A stretch of DNA of 64,000 nt from an uncultured Alphaproteobacteria bacterium (lineage in GTDB: Bacteria > Pseudomonadota > Alphaproteobacteria > HIMB59 > GCA-002718135): positions 1 through 64,000 of the forward strand of contig CACFOQ010000001.1 of assembly GCA_902567855.1 (NCBI GenBank), read 5' to 3'. The position numbers and the translations under genes were made by a program. Shown here in pieces: positions 49,301-56,341 of this stretch (position 1 is its first letter; every line of letters starts with the position of its first letter). Under the pieces are notes generated by a model, which did no database searches, was not told the origin of the DNA, and saw nothing but the letters and a program-made list of their open reading frames with translations.

Positions 49301-50556
49301 TTAAATAATGTTTCAGCTGTTTCAATAGTTGGAGGTTCTCCAGGTCTTAAAATCTTAAATATTTCAAATAATGCTTCTTCTCTTGACCTTGCTTTATCAA
49401 GCTGCATCGTACTTCTTATGCAAGATCCTATTTCAATATTATCAACTTTTAACAAATCAATTTTATTGATTTTTCTTTCATTTATGAAATTTACAAAATC
49501 CTCATCTATTTCATAACCAGCTTCATAAAATATCTTACCTGTTGATTCATCAATAATATCACTAGATAAATAATGACCAATTAAAGAGCTCTCTTCTATA
49601 GTTAAAGAATTAATCTTCTTTTTTAAAAATTCATTTATAATTCTTTGATTAAGTTTTGAGCCTTTTGTAAAAATTACTTTTCCTGAATTATTGTCTACAA
49701 AATCATAATTTAAAATTTTAGCTTTATAAAAATTAAGATCTGTTTTAAATTGCCATCCAAACTTATTTTTTTTATATTCAATAGAATCATAAAAGAAATT
49801 TAAAATTTCTTCTCTTGACATACCTTGTATTTTTCTTGGATCTGGTTCAATTTTTTTATTAATGCATTCATCAAGATATTCTTGAGTAGCTGAGCTAAAT
49901 AAACATTTTAATAAGGTAGTAACTGGAAATTTACGCTTTCTATCAATCCTAGCATGAATATTGTTTTTAGCATCGTGTTCAAAATCTAACCAAGATCCTC
50001 TATAAGGTATAATTCTAGCATTAAATAAAAATTTACCACTAGTATGAGTTTTGCCAAAATCATGATCAAAAAAAACACCAGGTGAGCGATGCATTTGACT
50101 AACAACAACTCTTTCAGTTCCATTTACAACGAAAGTTGCATTCTTAGTCATTAAAGGAATATCTCCCATGTATACTTCTTGTTCTTTGATATCTCTAACA
50201 GATTTAGTGCCAGCTATTTCATCAATATCCCAAACAATTAATCTAAAATTAACTAATAGAGGTGCGCCAAAAGTCATTCCTCTTTGTGAACATTCTTCGA
50301 CATCATATTTAGGTATACCAATTTGATAATGAACATAATCTACAGTGGCTCTTTCAGTATAGTCATTTATAGGAAATACAGATTTAAATACTGCATGCAG
50401 TCCACTATTTTTTAGATTTTCAGGCTTCGTTTTTAATTGTAAAAAATTATCAAAAGATCTTTTTTGAACTTCTATTAAATTTGGTAAAGAAGTAACAAGA
50501 GGTATTTTACCAAATGATTTTCTTATTTTCTTTGAATTTATATGATCAAGGCTCAT
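46351..50556 (-). CDS. rpoB: RNA polymerase subunit beta
   Basis: 1401 residues. The ATG at 50556 is chosen: AAGGA lies 5 bases upstream and [12 protein letters not shown] matches the family start; a reading from 50607 runs through the rplL-rpoB hairpin. The rifampicin region reads [19 protein letters not shown], the wild-type sensitive pattern, with [13 protein letters not shown] following. The C-terminal clamp-switch block [15 protein letters not shown] is present. Confidence 0.98.
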   Translation of the reverse strand: MSLDHINSKKIRKSFGKIPLVTSLPNLIEVQKRSFDNFLQLKTKPENLKNSGLHAVFKSVFPINDYTERATVDYVHYQIGIPKYDVEECSQRGMTFGAPLLVNFRLIVWDIDEIAGTKSVRDIKEQEVYMGDIPLMTKNATFVVNGTERVVVSQMHRSPGVFFDHDFGKTHTSGKFLFNARIIPYRGSWLDFEHDAKNNIHARIDRKRKFPVTTLLKCLFSSATQEYLDECINKKIEPDPRKIQGMSREEILNFFYDSIEYKKNKFGWQFKTDLNFYKAKILNYDFVDNNSGKVIFTKGSKLNQRIINEFLKKKINSLTIEESSLIGHYLSSDIIDESTGKIFYEAGYEIDEDFVNFINERKINKIDLLKVDNIEIGSCIRSTMQLDKARSREEALFEIFKILRPGEPPTIETAETLFKNLFFNEDRYDLSSVGRLKIITKFKKNTPIEKRILDKSDILDVINHMHNLIDGKGEVDDIDHLGNRRVRSVGELLENQYRVGLLKMDRAIKERLSSLEVDNIMPQDIINAKPVSASIKEFFGTSQLSQFMDQTNPLSEITHKRRVSALGPGGLNRERAGFEVRDVHQTHYGRICPIETPEGANIGLINSLASYSRINRYGFIETPYRIVNNGKVTEKVIYLSAINEEDFVIAQANASVDSKGKFIDEIISCRKNGEFINASVDSIDLMDVSPQQLVSVAASLIPFLENDDANRALMGSNMMRQAVPLIKPKAPLVGTGMEYTVAKDSGSTVVAKREGIVDQLDANRIVIRVTDKKDSSLNKIDIYNLLKFQRSNQNTCINQRPLVNIGDKVLKNQVIADGPATELGELALGRNVLVAFMPWNGYNFEDSILISERVVQEDVFTSIHVEEFEVMARDTKLGPEDVTRDIPNASEEMLRNLDETGIVYVGAEVSSGDILVGKVTPKGETPMTPEEKLLRAIFGEKAADVKDTSLRVPPGVKGTVVEIRVFSRRGIEKDQRAIAIENSQIESVSRDRDDELDILQKSFTNHLRELLVGKTYISGNDTFSKNSKLNYDQLENLDISSLMKININDDKITNQIDSLIKNYENQLGNINQKFENKIDKIQSGDELLPGVLKLIKVFVAVKRKLQPGDKMAGRHGNKGVISKICPAEDMPYLEDGTPVDICLNPLGVPSRMNIGQILETHLGWASASLGKQVNEMLSKMKTAGHTRDLKNKLLSIYDQEQHKKTVDKMNDDEILELADNLKEGVPFATPVFDGAKEADITNLLDQSGVANSGQEILIDGITGEKFERPITVGYVYMLKLHHLVDEKIHARSIGPYSLVTQQPLGGKAQFGGQRFGEMEVWALEAYGAAYTLQEILTIKADDVAGRTKVYESIVKGDQNFESGTPESFNVMVKELRSLGLNLEFKENKEEKEMDKLVANNE

Positions 50557-50582
50557 GTTTTTCCTTACAATTGACTTATATA

Positions 50583-50604
50583 GCCCTCGAATAAGTTCGA
50601 GGGC
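50583..50604 (-). promoter_or_regulatory. Stem-loop in the rplL-rpoB spacer
   Basis: A perfect 9-bp stem GCCCTCGAA / TTCGAGGGC with a 4-base loop occupies the 57-bp gap between rplL and rpoB, preceded (not followed) in the transcript by an eight-U run. This rules out a standard intrinsic terminator. It is more likely an RNA-processing or attenuation element that lets rplJL be made in excess of rpoBC, as RNase III processing does at this place in E. coli. Confidence 0.7.
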
Positions 50605-50613
50605 CAAAAAAAA

Positions 50614-50991
50614 TTATTTTAGTTCTACTTTTGCACCAGCAGTTTCTAAAGATTTTTTCATTTCTTCAGCCTCTGCTTTAGCAACTCCTTGCTTCAAAGG
50701 TTTTGGCGCACCTTCAACAAGATCTTTTGCTTCCTTTAATCCTAATCCAGTAATAGTTCTCACTTCCTTAATTACTGCAATTTTATTTGATCCAGCTTCA
50801 GCCAAAACTATATCAAATTCAGATTTTTCTTCCGCAGGTGCAGCTTCACCAGCAGTAGGGGCTGCGGCGGCGGCGGCTGCGGGGGCTGCAGCGGAAACAC
50901 CCCATTTTTCTTCAAGAAGTTTGCTTAATTCAGCAGCTTCTATCACTGATAAGGCAGATAAATCATCTGCAATTTTATTTAAATCAGCCAT
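50614..50991 (-). CDS. rplL: 50S ribosomal protein L7/L12
   Basis: 125 residues, stalk protein that recruits translation GTPases. The N-terminal dimerisation domain is about 1-32, an unusually Ala/Pro-rich hinge runs 34-54, and the C domain has K-I-A-V-I-K-E-V-R[15 protein letters not shown] (about 71-94). The hinge is coded by a very GC-rich stretch (50858-50894) in an otherwise AT-rich genome. It follows rplJ by 12 bp. Confidence 0.98.
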   Translation of the reverse strand: MADLNKIADDLSALSVIEAAELSKLLEEKWGVSAAAPAAAAAAAPTAGEAAPAEEKSEFDIVLAEAGSNKIAVIKEVRTITGLGLKEAKDLVEGAPKPLKQGVAKAEAEEMKKSLETAGAKVELK

Positions 50992-51003
50992 TCTATTTCT
51001 CCT

Positions 51004-51531
51004 TTATACCTGATTAGATTTTTCTAACTGTTCACTTCTAGCATTAATTAATCTAGCTAATTGTCCTCCTGGTGCTTGAGTAATAGAAGCTATTTTTTGT
51101 GCAGGGGCATTTAACAGCCTAAGCAGTTTAGCTCTTATTTGATCAAGAGATGGAAGAGTAGCTAAAAAATTAATTTTTGCATTATCTATTTTTTCACCTT
51201 CATAACTTCCGCCCAATATTTTAAAATTTTCAAATTTTTTTTCAAACTCAACAGATACTCTTGCAGGCGCAACAGGGTCTGATGAATAAGCTATAGCAGT
51301 AGGTCCAGTGAATAAATCTTCAATCGACTCATAGGGAGTGCCAGTTAAAGCAATCTTAGTTAATCTGTTCTTCGTGACTTTAAATTTTGCTCCATTTGAT
51401 CTCATTTCTTTTCTTAAATTATCAGTTTCTGCAACTGATAATCCTGCGTAATGAGCTACAACTACTGAAGAAGAATTTTTTAGCTCTTCTTTTAAGTTTT
51501 GGACAAAATCATTTTTATCAGAACGTTTCAC
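51004..51531 (-). CDS. rplJ: 50S ribosomal protein L10
   Basis: 175 residues, base of the L7/L12 stalk. It has S-S-V-V-V-A-H-Y-A-G-L-S-V-A-E (about 22-36), L-R-K-E-M-R-S-N-G-A-K-F-K-V-T-K-N-R-L (about 39-57) and C-terminal helices that bind L7/L12 dimers. It is preceded by an L10 leader RNA, through which L10 probably represses its own translation. Confidence 0.97.
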   Translation of the reverse strand: MKRSDKNDFVQNLKEELKNSSSVVVAHYAGLSVAETDNLRKEMRSNGAKFKVTKNRLTKIALTGTPYESIEDLFTGPTAIAYSSDPVAPARVSVEFEKKFENFKILGGSYEGEKIDNAKINFLATLPSLDQIRAKLLRLLNAPAQKIASITQAPGGQLARLINARSEQLEKSNQV

Positions 51532-51601
51532 TTTTACTCCAGTTCACAGTGAGGTTACCCTCAGTTTGCTATTATCAATTTGACCACCAAATTAATAATA
51601 A

Positions 51602-51681
51602 CCTGTCAAGAAGCTAATCAAATGACTTGCTTCAGTCTATGCAGGATATTAAGCTAATTAGCACCTACAGTCTTTGACAGG
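51602..51681 (-). ncRNA. L10 leader (ribosomal protein leader of rplJL)
   Basis: In the 186-bp rplA-rplJ gap the minus-strand RNA has an 8-bp closing stem CCTGTCAA (51674-51681) with TTGACAGG (51602-51609). Between the arms lie GACTGTAGGTGC and CCTGCATAGACTG, words I recognise from alphaproteobacterial L10 leaders. An additional near-perfect dyad (GACATCATTAA with one G-U pair) stands just upstream at 51683-51704. Such leaders bind L10(L12)4 and repress rplJL. Confidence 0.75.
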
Positions 51682-51717
51682 TGACACCATTAATTAATGA
51701 TGTCATTTGAATTAGAA

Positions 51718-52407
51718 TTAACGCAAAAAAGATGAGTTAATTTCTAATCCAAAACCCATAGTTGAAGCTATGGAAACCTTTTTAATAAATGAACCTTTTA
51801 CAGCATCAGGTTTACTTTTCGTAATTGATGAATAAAAAGTTTTTAAATTTTCTAATAAATCCTCTTCGCTAAAATTTAATTTTCCAATTCCTGCATGAAC
51901 TATGCCGGCTTTATCATTTTTATATTGAATTTGACCTGCTTTAGAATTTGAAACAGCTGTTTTAACATCTTGTGTTACAGTTCCTAGTTTTGGATTTGGC
52001 ATAAGTCCTTTTGGACCCAAAATTTTAGCCACTTTTCCAATTGTTGGCATCATATCAGGAGTAGCAATAAGTACATCAAAATCTATATTACCTGCATTAA
52101 TAGAATTAACTAAATCATCGTCTCCAACAATATCTGCTCCAGCTTCTGAAGATTCTTTTGCCTTGTCACCTTTAGCCATTACAGCCACTCTAATATTTTT
52201 TCCAGTACCTTTTGGTAGATTAACCACTCCTCTAATATTTTGTTCAGTTTTATTTGTATCAATTCTTAGATTGATTGCTATTTCCAAGCTTTCTTCAAAT
52301 TTAACATATGAATTTTCTTTTAATATCTTTATTGCTTCAATTGGCTCATATGATTTATTTAAATCAATTTTTTCAATTAATTTTTTTCTATTTTTTGAAA
52401 TATTCAT
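51718..52407 (-). CDS. rplA: 50S ribosomal protein L1
   Basis: 229 residues, L1 stalk protein that moves deacylated tRNA at the E site. It has N-I-R-G-V-V-N-L-P-K-G-T-G-K (about 58-71), A-T-P-D-M-M-P-T-I-G-K-V-A-K-I-L-G-P-K-G-L-M-P-N-P-K, the L1 signature, and ends near residue 229 as usual. It directly follows rplK. Confidence 0.98.
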   Translation of the reverse strand: MNISKNRKKLIEKIDLNKSYEPIEAIKILKENSYVKFEESLEIAINLRIDTNKTEQNIRGVVNLPKGTGKNIRVAVMAKGDKAKESSEAGADIVGDDDLVNSINAGNIDFDVLIATPDMMPTIGKVAKILGPKGLMPNPKLGTVTQDVKTAVSNSKAGQIQYKNDKAGIVHAGIGKLNFSEEDLLENLKTFYSSITKSKPDAVKGSFIKKVSIASTMGFGLEINSSFLR

Positions 52408-52836
52408 TTATTTAGTTACCTCCATCCCCATTGAGACAGCTGAACCCTTAACCATATTCATTGCGCCCTCTATATCAACAGCATTAAGATCAGCCATTTT
52501 TTCAGAAGCTATTTTTTTAATATCTGCCATTGTAACTTTACCAACTAAACTTCTTCCTGGAGTAGAATTACCTTTTTTTATTTTTGCAGCTTTTTTTAAA
52601 TAATAACTTACTGGTGGTAACTTAGTTACAAAATCAAAAGATCGATCTTTATAAGCAGTTATAACTACAGGAATTGGAGCTCCTTTTTCAACATCTTTGG
52701 TTTTGTCGTTAAAAGCCTTACAAAAATCCATGATATTTAGACCTCTTTGACCCAACGCTGGTCCAACTGGAGGTGAAGGGTTGGCGCCACCAGCAGGAAT
52801 TTGTAATTTAATTTGACCTAAGACTTCTTTCGCCAT
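52408..52836 (-). CDS. rplK: 50S ribosomal protein L11
   Basis: 142 residues, GTPase-centre protein. The N domain has [17 protein letters not shown] (about 14-30), with the thiostrepton-region prolines, and the C domain binds 23S rRNA near 1070. It is 4 bp after nusG. Confidence 0.98.
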   Translation of the reverse strand: MAKEVLGQIKLQIPAGGANPSPPVGPALGQRGLNIMDFCKAFNDKTKDVEKGAPIPVVITAYKDRSFDFVTKLPPVSYYLKKAAKIKKGNSTPGRSLVGKVTMADIKKIASEKMADLNAVDIEGAMNMVKGSAVSMGMEVTK

Positions 52837-52840
52837 AATA

Positions 52841-53374
52841 TTATACTTTCTCTACTTGTGAATATTCAAGATCAACGGGAGTTGATCTTCCAAATATAGA
52901 AACTGCCACTCTTAATCTAGCTTTTTCTTCATCTATTTGTTCTATTTCTCCATTAAAAGATGCAAAGGGCCCATCTATAACTTTAACTTGCTCGCCTATA
53001 TCATACATAACTGCTGGTCTTGTTTTTTCAACTCCGTCAACAACTTGTTGAGAGATTCTTTTTGCTTCAGCATTACTTATAGGAATTGGCTTTCCTTTAG
53101 TGCCTAAAAAACCGCTTAGTTTAGGAGTATTTTTTATTATATGCCAAGTGTCATCATTGAGTGTCATTTTTATGAGTATATATCCAGGAAAGATTTTTCG
53201 TTCTGAATTAATTCTTACTCCTCTCTTTACTTCTACTAAGCTTTGAGTAGGAACAGAAACTTCTTCAACGTGCTCTGATATTCCAAGCTTGCTTGCTTGA
53301 TCAACAATACTATCAGCTACTTTTTGCTCGTAACCTGAATAAGCATGCAATACATACCATCTGCAATCACTCAT
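52841..53374 (-). CDS. nusG: Transcription termination/antitermination protein NusG
   Basis: 177 residues. The NGN domain (about 1-115) begins [11 protein letters not shown] and includes [12 protein letters not shown]; the KOW domain has [13 protein letters not shown] (about 133-145). It binds RNA polymerase and couples it to the ribosome and Rho. It abuts secE. Confidence 0.98.
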   Translation of the reverse strand: MSDCRWYVLHAYSGYEQKVADSIVDQASKLGISEHVEEVSVPTQSLVEVKRGVRINSERKIFPGYILIKMTLNDDTWHIIKNTPKLSGFLGTKGKPIPISNAEAKRISQQVVDGVEKTRPAVMYDIGEQVKVIDGPFASFNGEIEQIDEEKARLRVAVSIFGRSTPVDLEYSQVEKV

Positions 53375-53590
53375 CTAAAAACCTGACCCTATTTGTATTA
53401 TTTTTTTTATAGAAAAAGACCAAATTTGATCAGTTAACAAAAAAAATAAAGAAAAAAGAATAATTAACAAAATTACAATGGCTGAAGATACAAAAACTTC
53501 CCTTCTACCTGCCCATGTAACTTTTTGTAATTCTTGTCTTACTTGCCTTACAAAAAGTGCTGGTGATGTTTTTTTCTTTTCTATATTCAT
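53375..53590 (-). CDS. secE: Protein translocase subunit SecE
   Basis: 71 residues with one membrane helix (about 38-60) preceded by the amphipathic stretch F-V-R-Q-V-R-Q-E-L-Q-K-V-T-W-A-G-R-R-E. This is the minimal one-helix SecE that clamps SecY. It lies between tRNA-Trp and nusG, the standard order. Confidence 0.96.
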   Translation of the reverse strand: MNIEKKKTSPALFVRQVRQELQKVTWAGRREVFVSSAIVILLIILFSLFFLLTDQIWSFSIKKIIQIGSGF

Positions 53591-53605
53591 TTTCTCTCTA
53601 TAATT

Positions 53606-53681
53606 TGGCAGGAGTGGCAGGACTTGAACCCGCAGCCCCCGGTTTTGGAGACCGGTGCTCTACCAGTTGAGCTACACTCCT
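53606..53681 (-). tRNA. tRNA-Trp (anticodon CCA)
   Basis: Acceptor AGGAGTG pairs with CACTCCT; the anticodon arm CCGGT-CTCCAAA-ACCGG gives CCA; T arm CTGCGGGTTCAAGTCCTGC; encoded CCA end. It lies between tuf and secE in the same transcript. Confidence 0.97.
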
Positions 53682-53722
53682 ATTAGAGTTTGCAAGAAAC
53701 GAGCAGAGCGGTCTCTTACAAT

Positions 53723-54913
53723 TTATTCTATAATCTCAGCAACTACTCCAGCACCAACTGTTTTGCCTCCTTCTCTAATAGCAAATTTTAATCCTTGATC
53801 CATTGCTATTGGAGATAAAAGCGTTACTTCCATGGTAATATTATCTCCAGGCATAACCATTTCAGTACCTTCAGGAAGTTTAATAGTTCCTGTTACATCT
53901 GTAGTTCTAAAATAAAACTGAGGTCTATAATTAGAGAAAAAAGGAGTATGTCTTCCACCTTCTTCTTTTTTAAGAACATAAGCTTCAGCTTTAAATTTTG
54001 TATGAGGTTTGATGGAGCCAGGCTTAGCTAAAACTTGACCTCTTTCAACCTCCTCTCTTTTAGTTCCTCTTAATAATACACCTACATTGTCTCCGGCTTC
54101 ACCTGAATCAAGAAGTTTTCTAAACATCTCAACACCAGTACAAGTAGTTTTTTGAGCTTCTTTAATTCCTAATATCTCAATTTCTTCTCCAACTTTAACA
54201 ACTCCTTGTTCTATACGTCCAGTAACAACAGTTCCTCTTCCAGAAATTGAAAAAACATCCTCAACTGGCATTAAAAAAGGTTTGTCTTTTGGTCTATCAG
54301 GTTGTGGTATATGTTCATCTACTGCTTTCATTAACTCTAAGATAGAATTTTTTCCAATTTCATCATCTCTGCCTTCTACAGCAGCTAGAGCAGATCCTTT
54401 AATGATAGGGGTAGTATCACCAGGAAATTCATATGAAGTTAACAGTTCCCTAATTTCCATTTCAACTAAATCAATTAATTCTTTGTCATCAACTTGGTCA
54501 ACTTTATTCATGTAAACTACAAGAGCGGGTACACCTACCTGTCTCGCTAAAAGTATATGCTCTCTTGTTTGTGGCATAGGACCATCAGCAGCATTAACAA
54601 CTAATATGCCACCATCCATTTGGGCTGCACCAGTAATCATATTTTTTACATAGTCAGCATGTCCAGGACAATCAACGTGAGCATAATGCCTTTTTTCAGT
54701 TTCATATTCTACGTGGGCTGTAGAAATAGTAATGCCTCGTTCTTTTTCTTCAGGCGCTTTATCAATTTGATCATAAGCAGTAAATTCTGCTCCGCCTGCT
54801 TCAGCTAGTACTTTTGTAATAGCAGCTGTTAAAGTAGTTTTTCCATGATCCACATGACCAACAGTTCCTATGTTGCAATGTGGTTTAGTTCTTTCAAATT
54901 TTGCTTTAGCCAT
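53723..54913 (-). CDS. tuf: Elongation factor Tu
   Basis: 396 residues, delivers aminoacyl-tRNA. G1 [10 protein letters not shown] (about 18-27), effector R-G-I-T-I (about 59-63), D-C-P-G-H-A-D-Y (about 81-88), N-K-V-D (136-139). Length and motifs are standard. It is set among tRNA genes, not next to fusA; it is the only tuf in the window. Confidence 0.99.
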   Translation of the reverse strand: MAKAKFERTKPHCNIGTVGHVDHGKTTLTAAITKVLAEAGGAEFTAYDQIDKAPEEKERGITISTAHVEYETEKRHYAHVDCPGHADYVKNMITGAAQMDGGILVVNAADGPMPQTREHILLARQVGVPALVVYMNKVDQVDDKELIDLVEMEIRELLTSYEFPGDTTPIIKGSALAAVEGRDDEIGKNSILELMKAVDEHIPQPDRPKDKPFLMPVEDVFSISGRGTVVTGRIEQGVVKVGEEIEILGIKEAQKTTCTGVEMFRKLLDSGEAGDNVGVLLRGTKREEVERGQVLAKPGSIKPHTKFKAEAYVLKKEEGGRHTPFFSNYRPQFYFRTTDVTGTIKLPEGTEMVMPGDNITMEVTLLSPIAMDQGLKFAIREGGKTVGAGVVAEIIE

Positions 54914-54941
54914 TTTTTTACCCCAGTATAAAATTTCATTT

Positions 54942-55015
54942 TGGAGCGGGTGAAGGGAATCGAACCCTCGTAGCCAGCTTGGAAGGCTGGAGCTTTACCA
55001 CTAAGCTACACCCGC
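54942..55015 (-). tRNA. tRNA-Gly (anticodon TCC)
   Basis: Acceptor GCGGGTG with CACCCGC; anticodon arm CCAGC-CTTCCAA-GCTGG gives TCC; T arm with GGTTCGATTCC; encoded CCA end. It lies 28 bp before tuf. Confidence 0.97.
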
Positions 55016-55058
55016 TTTATAACTGACACACTCACTCACTTTTTCCATTCCCTCATAT

Positions 55059-55144
55059 TGGTGGAGGGGGTAGGATTCGAACCTACGTACGCTCACGCGG
55101 GCGGATTTACAGTCCGCTGCCTTTAACCACTCGACCACCCCTCC
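55059..55144 (-). tRNA. tRNA-Tyr (anticodon GTA)
   Basis: Acceptor GGAGGGG with CCCCTCC; anticodon arm GCGGA-CTGTAAA-TCCGC gives GTA; long class II variable arm; T arm with GGTTCGAATCC; encoded CCA end. First gene of the tRNA-Tyr/Gly-tuf-tRNA-Trp-secE-nusG transcript. Confidence 0.97.
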
Positions 55145-55161
55145 AAATTTGAAGAAAATGG

Positions 55162-55191
55162 CACATACTAAGTATTTAGTATGATTGTCAA
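55162..55191 (-). promoter_or_regulatory. Promoter of the tRNA-Tyr/Gly-tuf operon, with embedded dyad
   Basis: Minus-strand TTGACA (55186-55191, perfect -35) and TATGTG (55162-55167) with 18-bp spacing, ending 17 bp before tRNA-Tyr. The spacer contains the inverted repeat CATACTAA-gtat-TTAGTATG (55164-55183). The rest of the 175-bp gap up to rlmB shows no gene. Confidence 0.65.
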
Positions 55192-55319
55192 TCTAAAACA
55201 ACGTCACTCCTGCGTAAACTTTGTAAACTCTTAAAAGCGGAGTCCTTTTAGACAAATTTTGCTTATTTGTATAGTTCTAGATTGTAATAAATAGGTATAT
55301 CTGAGATAGGTTATATTTA

Positions 55320-56090
55320 ATGAATTTTATCAAACAAAAAAAATTAAAAAACCAGGTTTTCTGCGAAATATTTGGTAAACATGCTGTTTATGCAGCAATC
55401 AAAAATACTAATAGAAAGCATCAAAAGTTATATTTTACTAAAAATCACAGGGCTTCTTTGGATCGTCAAATAACCAAATTAATACCAGAAATCAAAGAAT
55501 TACAAACTATCGAAATGAATAAGATGTTTGGCACTGAAAAGAATCATCAAGGAATTGTTTTAAAAACTTCAAAAATAGAACAACCCGATCTACAAAATAT
55601 TATTTCTAACTCAAAAAATAAACAATCGGATGTAATTATAGTTTTAGATCAAGTAACAGATCCTATTAATATCGGTTCCATTATGAGATCTTGTGCACTA
55701 TTCAACTGTGACACAATTATAGTCTCAAAAAATAATGCTCCAGATATTACAGGGAGTATGGCAAAAGCTGCATCAGGAGCATTAGAAATAATAAACTATA
55801 TTTCTGTCGTAAATCTATGTCGAGCAATAAATCAATTAAAAAAAAATGATTTTTGGATTTATGGCTTTGATAGCAATACAAGTAAAACAAATTTTGAATT
55901 TAACTTACCTAAAAAATGTGTTTTTATTTTTGGTTCTGAAGGGAAGGGTTTACGTAATTTAACTAAAAAAGAGTGTGATGAACTAATTGAATTAAGAATT
56001 AAATCTCAAACAAAATTCAAAATAGATAGTTTAAATGTATCTAATGCATGCTCTATTGCTTTGTTTGAACATTACAAAAAAAATTATTAG
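55320..56090 (+). CDS. rlmB: TrmH/SpoU-family RNA 2'-O-methyltransferase, RlmB-like
   Basis: 256 residues. N-terminal substrate-binding domain (about 15-95, with F-G-K-H-A-V-Y-A-A-I) and a C-terminal knotted SPOUT domain with L-D-Q-V-T-D-P-I-N-I-G-S-I-M-R-S (motif 1, about 108-123), V-F-I-F-G-S-E-G-K-G-L (motif 2, about 201-211) and S-L-N-V-S-N-A-C-S-I-A-L (motif 3). RlmB methylates G2251 of 23S rRNA; a tRNA target is possible. The stop codon abuts the 3' end of the convergent tRNA-Thr. Confidence 0.9.
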   Translation: MNFIKQKKLKNQVFCEIFGKHAVYAAIKNTNRKHQKLYFTKNHRASLDRQITKLIPEIKELQTIEMNKMFGTEKNHQGIVLKTSKIEQPDLQNIISNSKNKQSDVIIVLDQVTDPINIGSIMRSCALFNCDTIIVSKNNAPDITGSMAKAASGALEIINYISVVNLCRAINQLKKNDFWIYGFDSNTSKTNFEFNLPKKCVFIFGSEGKGLRNLTKKECDELIELRIKSQTKFKIDSLNVSNACSIALFEHYKKNY

Positions 56091-56166
<76 letters not shown>

Positions 56167-56217
56167 ACTAAGATGCCATTTACAATTAAATTAAAAATTC
56201 GACAAGTAATTTATATC

Positions 56218-56337
56218 TTAAATTCCAGGAATGTAAGGAACTCCATCACCTTTTGCTTTTTCATTAATTTCACTAAATGTTGAGCATCCTGTAATTGGAA
56301 CAATAATTAAAAAAATTAAAATGAATATTTTTTTCAT
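56218..56337 (-). CDS. Small lipoprotein (39 residues) in the formate dehydrogenase operon
   Basis: A short gene not large enough for routine ORF cut-offs. M-K-K-I-F then a hydrophobic run and the lipobox P-I-T-G-C (Cys18) make a lipoprotein signal; the mature part is only about 22 residues (C-S-T-F-S-E-I-N-E-K-A-K, ending Y-I-P-G-I). It starts 4 bp after the fdhA stop and is probably translated from the fdh message. Homologues were not recognised, and the role is unknown; small alphaproteobacterial lipoproteins of this size are common. Confidence 0.7.
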   Translation of the reverse strand: MKKIFILIFLIIVPITGCSTFSEINEKAKGDGVPYIPGI

Positions 56338-56341
56338 AAAT

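Noticed and set aside
50583-50604. Intrinsic terminator after rplL
   Set aside because: On the minus strand the U-run comes before the hairpin, and rpoB must be transcribed through it.
50557-50607. Longer RpoB start through the rplL-rpoB hairpin
   Set aside because: The added residues have no similarity to RpoB, and a good ribosome-binding site precedes 50556.
50555-51013. A 152-codon open frame on the plus strand across rplL
   Set aside because: It is antisense to rplL, exists because of the GC-rich alanine hinge, and has no family resemblance or ribosome-binding site.
52163-52603. 146-codon plus-strand frame over rplA and rplK
   Set aside because: Its hydrophobic composition follows from the complement of Lys/Glu-rich ribosomal proteins in an AT-rich genome.
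55192-55319. Hidden small RNA or gene between the tRNA-Tyr promoter and rlmB
   Set aside because: Only a weak 5-bp stem (AAAAG/CTTTT) was seen and no convincing promoter or terminator pair.
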